NCBI GenBank assembly: GCA_963974215.1
Contig: CAXBBL010000002.1
Location: 124,001 to 188,000, forward strand
Direction of reading: 5' to 3'
Length of the DNA: 64,000 nucleotides
DNA from: Croceimicrobium sp963974215
Lineage (GTDB): Bacteria > Bacteroidota > Bacteroidia > Flavobacteriales > Schleiferiaceae
Under the pieces are notes generated by a model that did no database searches, was not told the DNA's origin, and saw only the letters and a list, made by a program, of their open reading frames with translations. Each line of letters opens with the position of its first letter. Within the stretch, counting starts at the first letter, position 1. Below, one piece after another: positions 51,305-58,493 of this stretch. Made by a program: the position numbers and the translations under genes.

Positions 51305-53962
51305 CTAATAATTTAAATTGGGGCGCAACCATTTCTCCGCCTCCTCTACACTTATATCTTTCCTTGCCGCAAAATCCTCAACTTGACTGCGATCGATTTT
51401 CCCTAGACCAAAATATTTACTTTCTGGATGCCCAAAATAATAGCCACTCACCGCAGCTGTAGGCGTCATCGCTAAGCTTTCGGTTAAAGCCATTCCTATT
51501 TCTTCTGGTTTTAACAATTTAAAAATGGTGAGTTTCTCGAGGTGATCGGGACAAGCGGGGTAACCCGGAGCTGGTCTAATGCCACGATAGTTTTCTTTAA
51601 TTAAATCATCGGTGCTAAGGTTTTCCTCCGAATCATAAGCCCATACTTCTTTACGGACTTTCACATGTAAAGCTTCGGCCAAGGCCTCGGCTAATCGATC
51701 CGCTAAAGCTTTGAGCATTATGCTTTTATAGTCGTCAAGTTCCGCCGCGAAACGCTCAGTATGCTTTTCAATTCCTAAACCTGCCGTTACCGCAAAAGCA
51801 CCTATATAATCTTGAATTCCACTTTCCTTGGGGGCTATAAAATCGGCCAAAGCCAGGTTAGGCTGCCCTTTGGCTTTTTGAGTTTGTTGCCTTAAGGTTC
51901 TAAATATCTCGCTTTCGCTAGATGCGCTTTTAAGTTCAATATCGTCGTGATTGATACTATTCGCTTCCCAAATACCGTACACCGCTTTTGCTTGCAACCA
52001 ATTTTCCTTAATAATCGTGTCGAGCATGGCTTGCGCATCTGCGAAAAGCGCACTGGCCTCTGTGCCCACTACCTCATCTTGAAGAATACGTGGGTATTTA
52101 CCGTGTAACTGCCAAGTTTGGAAAAAAGGAGTCCAATCGATAAAAGCACGCAACTCTTCCAAAGAGATAGTATCCCATTTAAAAACGCCTAGTACTTTAG
52201 GCTTCACAATTTGCTTGGCACTAAAATCTAATTGCAGTTTATTGGCACGCGCTTCCTCTATGCTAATCAACTTTTTAGCTTGACTTTTCGTGAGATAACT
52301 CTCTCGTAAGTGCGTGTATTCTAAGTCAATTTTTTCCTTAAACGCCTTCCGGGAGGCTGGGCTAGCCAAGCTTTGGGCGATAGGCACACTGCGACTGGCA
52401 TCGTTTACGTGTACCACTATATTGGAGTATTCGGGGAAGATTTTTACCGCGGTATGAACGCGAGATGTTGTCGCTCCCCCAATCATTAAAGGAATGTCCA
52501 TTTTTTGACGTTCCATCTCTTGCGCCACGTAAATCATCTCGTCTAAAGAAGGTGTAATTAAACCACTGAGACCGATTACATCTACCTCTTCCTCTTTGGC
52601 CCTTTTAATAATCTCCTGCAAAGGAACCATCACCCCTAAATCTACAATGTCGAAGTTATTACAGGCCAAAACTACGCTCACAATATTCTTTCCAATATCG
52701 TGCACATCGCCTTTAACAGTGGCCATTAAAATTTTACCTTTTTTCTGGGCCTTTTCGCTATTGGCCAGCTTCTCCGCTTCTAAAAACGGTTGGAGATAAG
52801 CCACGGCTTTTTTCATAACCCGTGCCGATTTTACTACTTGGGGCAAAAACATTTTGCCTGAACCAAAGAGGTCGCCTACCACGTTCATTCCATCCATTAA
52901 AGGACCTTCAATTAGCCCTAAAACACGGGGGAAATTGGGACGCGCTTCTTCTACATCCTCTTCAATGAAATCGACAATTCCCTTTACTAAAGCGTATTCG
53001 ATGCGTTTTTCTACCGTCGCTTCGCGCCAAGAAAGATCGCGTTCTTTCGATTTAGCTTCGCCTTTCACGCTTTCGGCAAAATCGAGTAATCGCTCGGTTG
53101 CATCCTCGCGCCGATCGAGCAAAACATCCTCTACTCTTTCTAAAAGATCTTGAGGGATTTCCTCATAAACCTCTAACATGGTGGGGTTTACTATTCCCAT
53201 ATCCATTCCATGCTGAATCGCATGATATAAAAAAGCCGAGTGCATGGCCTCCCGTACCCGCTGATTACCACGGAAACTGAAAGATACATTACTCACCCCG
53301 CCGCTTACTTTCGCTCCAGGCAGATGGGTTTTTATCCATTTGGTCGCTTCAAAAAAGTCCACGGCATTTCTACGATGTTCATCGATTCCAGTAGCTACAG
53401 GGAAAATATTGGGGTCGAAAATGATATCCTCTTGTGGAAAATTTAGTCTCTTGCGCAGCAAATTATAAGAACGTTCGCAAATTTCTATGCGACGCTCATA
53501 GGAATCGGCCTGACCTTTTTCGTCAAAAGCCATTACAATCACCGCTGCACCATAGCGTAAACACAATTTAGCCTGGCGTAAAAACTCATCTTCGCCCGCT
53601 TTTAACGAGATGGAGTTTACCACAGACTTTCCTTGCAAACACTTTAAGCCCGCCTCAATAATCTCCCATTTCGAAGAATCTACCATTACAGGAATACGGG
53701 CGATATCGGGTTCAGCAGCAATTAAATTGAGGTAGCGCACCATGGCTTCTTTACCATCGAGCATTCCTTCATCCATATTCACGTCTAAAATCTGTGCGCC
53801 ACCCTCTACTTGGTCGCGGGCCACTTCCACCGCTTCATCATAGCGATCTTCTTTTATCAATCGTAAAAACTTGCGTGAGCCTGTAACATTGGTACGTTCC
53901 CCTATATTGACAAAATTGGAGGCTTTATTTATATTTAGTGGCTCGAGTCCTGATAATTTCAT
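51305..53962 (-). CDS. metH: Methionine synthase, C-terminal part (folate, cobalamin and activation domains)
   Basis: Protein of 885 residues that supplies the methyl-THF-binding, B12-binding and SAM-activation modules of MetH. The pterin domain starts FVNIGERTNVTGSRKFLRL near residue 18. The B12 domain has DVHDIGKN near residue 418 (His as lower ligand) and VIGLSGLITPSLDEM. The activation domain has RPAPGYPACPDH near residue 796. The homocysteine-binding domain is encoded separately at 54787-55764, as is usual in Flavobacteria. The frame is open upstream to 54049, but that stretch is a 15-residue repeat made by 45-base tandem repeats, so the ATG at 53962 is chosen. Confidence 0.93.
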   Translation of the reverse strand: MKLSGLEPLNINKASNFVNIGERTNVTGSRKFLRLIKEDRYDEAVEVARDQVEGGAQILDVNMDEGMLDGKEAMVRYLNLIAAEPDIARIPVMVDSSKWEIIEAGLKCLQGKSVVNSISLKAGEDEFLRQAKLCLRYGAAVIVMAFDEKGQADSYERRIEICERSYNLLRKRLNFPQEDIIFDPNIFPVATGIDEHRRNAVDFFEATKWIKTHLPGAKVSGGVSNVSFSFRGNQRVREAMHSAFLYHAIQHGMDMGIVNPTMLEVYEEIPQDLLERVEDVLLDRREDATERLLDFAESVKGEAKSKERDLSWREATVEKRIEYALVKGIVDFIEEDVEEARPNFPRVLGLIEGPLMDGMNVVGDLFGSGKMFLPQVVKSARVMKKAVAYLQPFLEAEKLANSEKAQKKGKILMATVKGDVHDIGKNIVSVVLACNNFDIVDLGVMVPLQEIIKRAKEEEVDVIGLSGLITPSLDEMIYVAQEMERQKMDIPLMIGGATTSRVHTAVKIFPEYSNIVVHVNDASRSVPIAQSLASPASRKAFKEKIDLEYTHLRESYLTKSQAKKLISIEEARANKLQLDFSAKQIVKPKVLGVFKWDTISLEELRAFIDWTPFFQTWQLHGKYPRILQDEVVGTEASALFADAQAMLDTIIKENWLQAKAVYGIWEANSINHDDIELKSASSESEIFRTLRQQTQKAKGQPNLALADFIAPKESGIQDYIGAFAVTAGLGIEKHTERFAAELDDYKSIMLKALADRLAEALAEALHVKVRKEVWAYDSEENLSTDDLIKENYRGIRPAPGYPACPDHLEKLTIFKLLKPEEIGMALTESLAMTPTAAVSGYYFGHPESKYFGLGKIDRSQVEDFAARKDISVEEAEKWLRPNLNY

Positions 53963-53978
53963 TTCAACAATTTGTTTT

Positions 53979-54095
53979 TCAATTGTAATTCGGTGGGAAG
54001 ACAAGTTGTGTGAAAAAGGTAACTCAATGGGAATTCGGTGGGAATACAAACTGTGTGGAGAGGGAAATTCAATAGTACTTCCGTTAATACAAAAG
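53979..54095. repeat. Tandem 45-base repeats before the metH C-terminal gene
   Basis: Two diverged units (53979-54023, 54024-54068) share TCAAT, AATTCGGTGGGAA, ACAA and TGTGTG; a third partial unit runs to 54095. The unit is a multiple of three, so it keeps the frame open upstream of the chosen metH start. The rest of the gap to 54214 shows nothing else. Confidence 0.7.
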
Positions 54096-54214
54096 TTTTT
54101 TGATATAAACCTTGACCTATTATTGCTGCCATCCCTACTATGTATATTGATTCTATCATCTCTATTTTATCCTTAAATCGCTGAAATACTTCCCTTTAAA
54201 AATTTTTAGTTCAC

Positions 54215-54574
54215 TCAATTAATCTGCTTGGAAGTAGCTGTTATATAGTTATTAAGCTTAACTCCTAAATCATTTATAAAGCTTACCATTTCCTCATATT
54301 CCTTTTTATCCAAGAGACCGCGAGCGGTTGCTTTTGCTAACCAAGTTTTAGACTCATATAAAGAACCGCGGGAAAAGTAATTGAAACGTTGACGGTCTTT
54401 AAAATGATAGCGACCGAAACCTTCGCTAATATTCGCAGCAACCGAATCTATCGAACGGACCAATTGCCTACCTACCGTGTCTTTCGCGTAGTAATCCCAA
54501 GTCAAAGTTAGTTTCCAAACTCGTTCTCCAATCTCTAATGATTTTTTATATATTTCTAAATCCTCTGGCTTCAT
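54215..54574 (-). CDS. Four-helix bundle protein (S23/IVS-type)
   Basis: Protein of 119 residues. LEIYKKSLEIGERVWKLTL, DTVGRQLVRSIDSVAANISEG, FNYFSRGSLYESKTWLAKA and the GLLDKKEYEEM segment match the four-helix bundle family first seen as open reading frames in 23S rRNA intervening sequences. In Bacteroidota these are scattered singly through genomes and their function is unknown. Here it separates the two metH genes, in the same direction. The ATG at 54574 is the usual start (MKPEDLEIYKK); an in-frame ATG at 54604 would add ten residues. Confidence 0.85.
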   Translation of the reverse strand: MKPEDLEIYKKSLEIGERVWKLTLTWDYYAKDTVGRQLVRSIDSVAANISEGFGRYHFKDRQRFNYFSRGSLYESKTWLAKATARGLLDKKEYEEMVSFINDLGVKLNNYITATSKQIN

Positions 54575-54786
54575 AAACAGTTGATTTTTTTGCTGAAAAA
54601 CCAAAATTCACAATTGAACTCTCACCAAATTGTTATAAAAATGATTAAAATTCATTTATTATTTAATTAACTCACTCAGCCTTAGAGAGCCTCATTCACT
54701 GGGTTTTACATTTCTAATCACAACCGAATTACCTCTCCTCAACGCAATCACTTCCTATTGAATTACAAGTAATTACAATTGAGTTT

Positions 54787-55764
54787 TTATTCTTCTACCA
54801 ACTTCGCAATCGCCCTTATATGTTCTGGTGTTGTACCACAACATCCACCGATAATATTTACCAAACCTTGATCGAGGTATTCTTTAATTAAACTCGCCAT
54901 TTCTTCCGGACCTTGATCGTATTCACCGAAGGCATTAGGTAAGCCTGCATTGGGATGTGCGCTGATCAATAAATTCGATTTTTGTCGCAAAGTTTGCACA
55001 TAAGGTCTTAGCTGATCTGCTCCCAAAGCGCAGTTTAAACCAATTGATAATAGCGGTACGTGACTTAAGCTAATCAATAAAGATTCAGCGGTTTGTCCCG
55101 ATAAAGTGCGGCCACTAGCATCAGTAATGGTTCCCGAAACCATGATGGGATATTCCTGACCGAGTTCATCATATAACTCTTGTATAGCGAATAAAGCCGC
55201 TTTTGCATTGAGGGTATCAAAAACCGTTTCTACCAAAAGAGCGTGCACCCCACCTTCAATCAGAGCGCGGGCTTGTTCTTTATAATTAGCCGCCAAAGTA
55301 TCGAAGTCAATGGCTCGAAATCCGGGATTGTTAACATCGGGCGAAAGGCTAGCGGTTTTATTAGTGGGGCCAATCGACCCCGCTACAAAACGTGGTTTGT
55401 GCGGTTCTTTGGTAGTAAACTCATCTGCCACCGAGCGGGCAATACGCGCGGACTCATAATTTAATTCGGGCACCAAATCTTCCAGGTGATAATCGGCCAT
55501 CGAAATACGCGTTCCGTTGAAGGTATTGGTTTCTACAATATCTGCACCAGCGGCAAAATACTGGCGGTGGATATCCGCTATGATTTCGGGCTGAGTAATA
55601 CTCAGTAAATCGTTATTCCCTTTTAAATCGTGGGGGAAATCGGCGAAACGTTCGCCGCGATAATCGGCTTCTTGGAGCTTGTGATTTTGAATCATGGTGC
55701 CCATGGCACCATCTAAAATAAGGATGCGTTTACGCGCTATTTCGGCAAATGAATTCTCTGGCAT
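54787..55764 (-). CDS. metH: Methionine synthase, homocysteine-binding part
   Basis: Protein of 325 residues, the N-terminal barrel of MetH. ILDGAMGTMIQ lies near residue 15, VETNTFNGTRISMADY near residue 77, IGLNCALGADQLRPY (Zn Cys) near residue 240 and IIGGCCGTTPEHIRAI (the Cys pair) near residue 305. It uses homocysteine, with the cobalamin module supplied by the separate downstream gene. The ATG at 55764 is chosen because the open extension upstream falls inside the riboswitch leader. The SAM-I element ends 60 bases before it. Confidence 0.94.
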   Translation of the reverse strand: MPENSFAEIARKRILILDGAMGTMIQNHKLQEADYRGERFADFPHDLKGNNDLLSITQPEIIADIHRQYFAAGADIVETNTFNGTRISMADYHLEDLVPELNYESARIARSVADEFTTKEPHKPRFVAGSIGPTNKTASLSPDVNNPGFRAIDFDTLAANYKEQARALIEGGVHALLVETVFDTLNAKAALFAIQELYDELGQEYPIMVSGTITDASGRTLSGQTAESLLISLSHVPLLSIGLNCALGADQLRPYVQTLRQKSNLLISAHPNAGLPNAFGEYDQGPEEMASLIKEYLDQGLVNIIGGCCGTTPEHIRAIAKLVEE

Positions 55765-55824
55765 AGATATAACTTGTGTAAGTTTTAGCCAGAAAGTGGA
55801 GAGGGAAAGGTAAGTACTACCGAT

Positions 55825-55927
55825 CTTATCTGCCCCTAACAAAATTGTTAAGGTGGGATGTAGCACCCGGCTTTTCTCGGGTTGCTAAGACATCAGCGGG
55901 CCCATTCCCTCCGTCTTTCTGGATAAG
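55825..55927 (-). ncRNA. SAM-I (S-box) riboswitch upstream of metH
   Basis: On the minus strand the element opens with CTTATC and closes with GATAAG (P1, 6 bp perfect). Between them are GACGGAGGGA, GGGCCC..TGATG, TTAGCAACCC, CCGGGTGCTACATCCC and a TTAACAATTTTGTTA hairpin (P4), in the SAM-I order. It starts a few bases after the predicted transcription start, and ends 60 bases before the metH start. No U-tract terminator is seen downstream, so control may be translational. Confidence 0.9.
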
Positions 55928-55933
55928 TAGCCA

Positions 55934-55964
55934 CAAATGTAAGCGCCAAGTTTCAATGCTGCAA
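55934..55964 (-). promoter_or_regulatory. Promoter of the metH unit (TTG-N20-TACATTTG)
   Basis: On the minus strand TTG is at 55964-55962 and TACATTTG at 55941-55934, with a 20-base spacer. Its predicted start coincides with the first bases of the SAM-I riboswitch. It lies partly inside the 3' end of the lipoprotein gene. Confidence 0.75.
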
Positions 55965-56927
55965 ATCTTTTGCTCGTACAATCCATTCTTGGGGAACCAT
56001 GGACCTCTTTTTATAAAAATAACGATATTCAATTTTAGTCCCATCAGGTAATTGAAGCTCTTGTTTTGTTAAAGTCGATAAAAACTCAATCTCTTTAACG
56101 GGAATAATTTGCCCTTTTATTTCTAAAGCACTTAAACGAAATCGACCCGATTCAGTCGCTTTAAGTAAAATATTATAATTCGCCCCCGCTATTCTTAAGC
56201 GATACAAAAGTCCTTCGAAAGGAGCTCTGTAATGCAAATTCCACTTGCCACTGATGCAGCGACGATGCGGTAAAAAAGCGTTCTCACTATCAGCCCAAGA
56301 CCAAGCACTATTATGCTGATCTAAAAAAAACCAAGGCTGAATAAATAGGGCTTGACTGAAAGCGCTGGAATCAAAGTCGGGTGGAAAAAATTCTATTTGT
56401 CCCCACCAATCAAATTCTATCATTTCGCTTTGGCTTTCACCAGACGGGCTAGTAATAGTAATTTCTACCTGATCTAAAAATGCCCGATCTTCTATGCCGT
56501 GGAGATAGATGAACGGGCGGTATTGAATGTAGTAATTATGAGCGGTGTAGGTGTGATAAGAGGGCTCGGGAGCATCGCTGGATACAGCTGCTGCAATAAG
56601 GTAACTTAGTAAACCTGGTTGTATTTCCTCCGTTGCCTCATGGCTAGAATAGTCTTGATGGTAAACAATGGCTCCGTCTAAATTCCGCGCGCTCAATTCA
56701 TTAAAAAGTGCTTGCGGCCCTGGCAAAGGAGTATTCAAATATTCTTCACCCAATTGCATATAGTCTTGTTGCGGAAGGCTCTGACTGGGGTAAAAAATTT
56801 GTGGTGTCCCTTTATTTGCTGTGCTACTAAAGCGATAAGCAGCAGGGGAATCAGGATGATAAACTCTGCAAGCGGAATTGAACAAAAGAAGCAAGAGGCT
56901 TAATAGAGCGAGGATATTTTTTTGCAT
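55953..56927 (-). CDS. Lipoprotein of unknown function
   Basis: Protein of 324 residues. A short basic start and hydrophobic core (QKNILALLSLLLLLF) lead to a lipobox with Cys at NSAC, so it is lipid-anchored, probably in the outer membrane. The body has many aromatic residues (YYIQYRPFIYLHG, FIQPWFFLDQHNSAWSW, WNLHYRAPFEGLLYRLRIAGA) and looks beta-rich. No family was recognised. An in-frame ATG at 56948 adds seven residues, but the lipobox spacing favours 56927. Its 3' end overlaps the metH promoter. Confidence 0.65.
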   Translation of the reverse strand: MQKNILALLSLLLLLFNSACRVYHPDSPAAYRFSSTANKGTPQIFYPSQSLPQQDYMQLGEEYLNTPLPGPQALFNELSARNLDGAIVYHQDYSSHEATEEIQPGLLSYLIAAAVSSDAPEPSYHTYTAHNYYIQYRPFIYLHGIEDRAFLDQVEITITSPSGESQSEMIEFDWWGQIEFFPPDFDSSAFSQALFIQPWFFLDQHNSAWSWADSENAFLPHRRCISGKWNLHYRAPFEGLLYRLRIAGANYNILLKATESGRFRLSALEIKGQIIPVKEIEFLSTLTKQELQLPDGTKIEYRYFYKKRSMVPQEWIVRAKDLQH

Positions 56928-56987
56928 CTTAATTTTTTCCTGAGTCAATCCAAAATTGATACCAATAAAATTCTATGCATTGGAATG

Positions 56988-57016
56988 TTGCTCCGCTCAA
57001 TTTTTTACTACTTTTG
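56988..57016 (+). promoter_or_regulatory. Promoter of metK (TTG-N18-TACTTTTG)
   Basis: TTG at 56988-56990 and TACTTTTG at 57009-57016 are 18 bases apart. The predicted transcript start is at about 57021-57023, where the SAM-II-like element begins. Confidence 0.7.
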
Positions 57017-57023
57017 GCCGCTC

Positions 57024-57073
57024 AAGTGGAAAAATTTGGCTGATTGCAACCACATAAAAAAATGCTAAACCAG
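57024..57073 (+). ncRNA. Probable SAM-II riboswitch upstream of metK
   Basis: GTGG (57026-57029) pairs with CCAC (57050-57053) as P1; the loop has TTTGG and TTGCAA, and the 3' side has GCTAAACCAG (57064-57073). TTGG and CCAG can pair as the pseudoknot with one G-T pair. The A-rich linker and the TTGCAACCAC/GCTAAA motifs are those of SAM-II, known from Alphaproteobacteria and Bacteroidota. It ends 53 bases before metK. Confidence 0.72.
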
Positions 57074-57081
57074 ATTAGCAT
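57062..57081 (+). promoter_or_regulatory. Hairpin competing with the SAM-II pseudoknot
   Basis: ATGCTAA (57062-57068) and TTAGCAT (57075-57081) are a perfect 7 bp inverted repeat with a six-base loop. The hairpin takes the GCTAAA and CCAG bases needed by the riboswitch core, so the two structures are mutually exclusive. Confidence 0.55.
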
Positions 57082-57126
57082 ACTGCATTTCAGCCGCATT
57101 TTTTAAGCCTAAAACAAAAAAGCAGT

Positions 57127-58383
57127 ATGTCATATTTATTTACCTCTGAGTCCGTATCTGAAGGACATCCCGATAAAATAGCCGATCAAATTTCCGATGC
57201 CATCATCGACCATTTCCTCGCTTTCGACCCTAACTCTAAAGTAGCTTGTGAAACTTTAGTAACCACAGGCCAAGTAGTTTTGGCGGGGGAAATTAAGTCG
57301 AAGGCCTATGTTGATGTACAAAAGGTGGCGCGCGAAACCATTCGTAAAATTGGCTACACCAAAAGTGAATACATGTTTGATGCCGATAGCTGCGGTATTT
57401 TATCCGCCTTGCACGAGCAGTCGGCTGATATTAACCAAGGCGTAGACCGTGGTTCTTTGGAAGAGCAAGGTGCAGGCGACCAAGGAATGATGTTCGGTTA
57501 CGCCACCAATGAAACAGATAACTACATGCCTTTGGCCTTGGCGTTAAGTCATACCATTTTGCAAGAATTAGCGGCTTTACGCCGAGAAGGGCAAGCCATT
57601 CCTTATCTACGTCCCGACGCTAAATCACAGGTAACTATTGAGTATAGCGACGATCATGTACCGCAAAATATTACCACTATTGTAGTTAGCACACAACACG
57701 ACGACTTTGGTACTGAAGCGGAAATGGGAGCGAAAATTCGCGAAGACCTGATCAATATTTTAATGCCCCGTGTTAAGGCGCGTTTAAAACCCGAATTGCA
57801 AAAACTTTTCGAAGGAGAAATTGAATATCACATTAACCCTACGGGTAAATTTGTTATTGGTGGCCCACACGGCGATGCGGGACTTACCGGTCGTAAAATT
57901 ATTGTAGATACTTACGGTGGAAAAGGCGCCCATGGTGGTGGCGCTTTTAGCGGAAAGGATCCTAGTAAGGTAGACCGCTCTGGGGCTTATGCCACCCGTC
58001 ATATTGCTAAAAACATGGTAGCGGCTGGCATTGCTGATCAAATGCTTGTACAGGTAAGTTATGCCATAGGCGTAGTTAAACCCACAGGATTGTACGTAGA
58101 CACTTACGGCAGCGCCAAAGTAAACATGAGTGATGGTGCTATCGCGGCAAAAATTATGGAGATTTTCGACTTACGTCCCGGCATTATTGAAAGAGACTTA
58201 AAGTTGCGCAATCCTATTTATTCGGACGCCGCGGCTTACGGACATATGGGCCGCGATTATCAAGAAGGAGTAGAACGCACTTTCGTGGAAGCGGATGGCA
58301 GCGAGAAAACCATGAAAGTGGATCTATTTACTTGGGAAAACCTCAACCGCGTAGACGATATTAAACAAGCTTTTGGCTTGTAG
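57127..58383 (+). CDS. metK: S-adenosylmethionine synthetase
   Basis: Protein of 418 residues making SAM from methionine and ATP. SEGHPDKIADQISDAI lies near residue 11, GAGDQGMMFGYATNE near residue 120, the P-loop-like GPHGDAGLTGRKIIVDTYGG near residue 250, and GGGAFSGKDPSKVDRSGAY near residue 273. The length is normal. It is the full, active-looking copy; a diverged second copy of its last 57 codons and terminator lies at 62926-63170. It is controlled by a probable SAM-II riboswitch. Confidence 0.98.
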   Translation: MSYLFTSESVSEGHPDKIADQISDAIIDHFLAFDPNSKVACETLVTTGQVVLAGEIKSKAYVDVQKVARETIRKIGYTKSEYMFDADSCGILSALHEQSADINQGVDRGSLEEQGAGDQGMMFGYATNETDNYMPLALALSHTILQELAALRREGQAIPYLRPDAKSQVTIEYSDDHVPQNITTIVVSTQHDDFGTEAEMGAKIREDLINILMPRVKARLKPELQKLFEGEIEYHINPTGKFVIGGPHGDAGLTGRKIIVDTYGGKGAHGGGAFSGKDPSKVDRSGAYATRHIAKNMVAAGIADQMLVQVSYAIGVVKPTGLYVDTYGSAKVNMSDGAIAAKIMEIFDLRPGIIERDLKLRNPIYSDAAAYGHMGRDYQEGVERTFVEADGSEKTMKVDLFTWENLNRVDDIKQAFGL

Positions 58384-58403
58384 TTTTATACCACTGTAGT
58401 ATT

Positions 58404-58437
58404 AAGAATGCCCAGTTTAATCGCTGGGCATTCTTAT
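58404..58437 (+). terminator. Terminator of metK
   Basis: A perfect 12 bp stem (AAGAATGCCCAG at 58404-58415, CTGGGCATTCTT at 58424-58435) with an eight-base loop. The same core recurs after the metK fragment at 63138-63163. Confidence 0.85.
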
Positions 58438-58493
58438 ATCAAAAATTATAGGATTATTCAATCTTATTTCTATTTAAAACCTACATAAACGTC

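Noticed and set aside
53963..54049. N-terminal extension of the metH C-terminal gene
   Set aside because: It is encoded by tandem 45-base repeats and gives a repeated peptide; family members start at about the chosen ATG.
55765..55866. N-terminal extension of the homocysteine-binding metH gene
   Set aside because: It lies in the SAM-I riboswitch and its expression platform, so the open frame is accidental.
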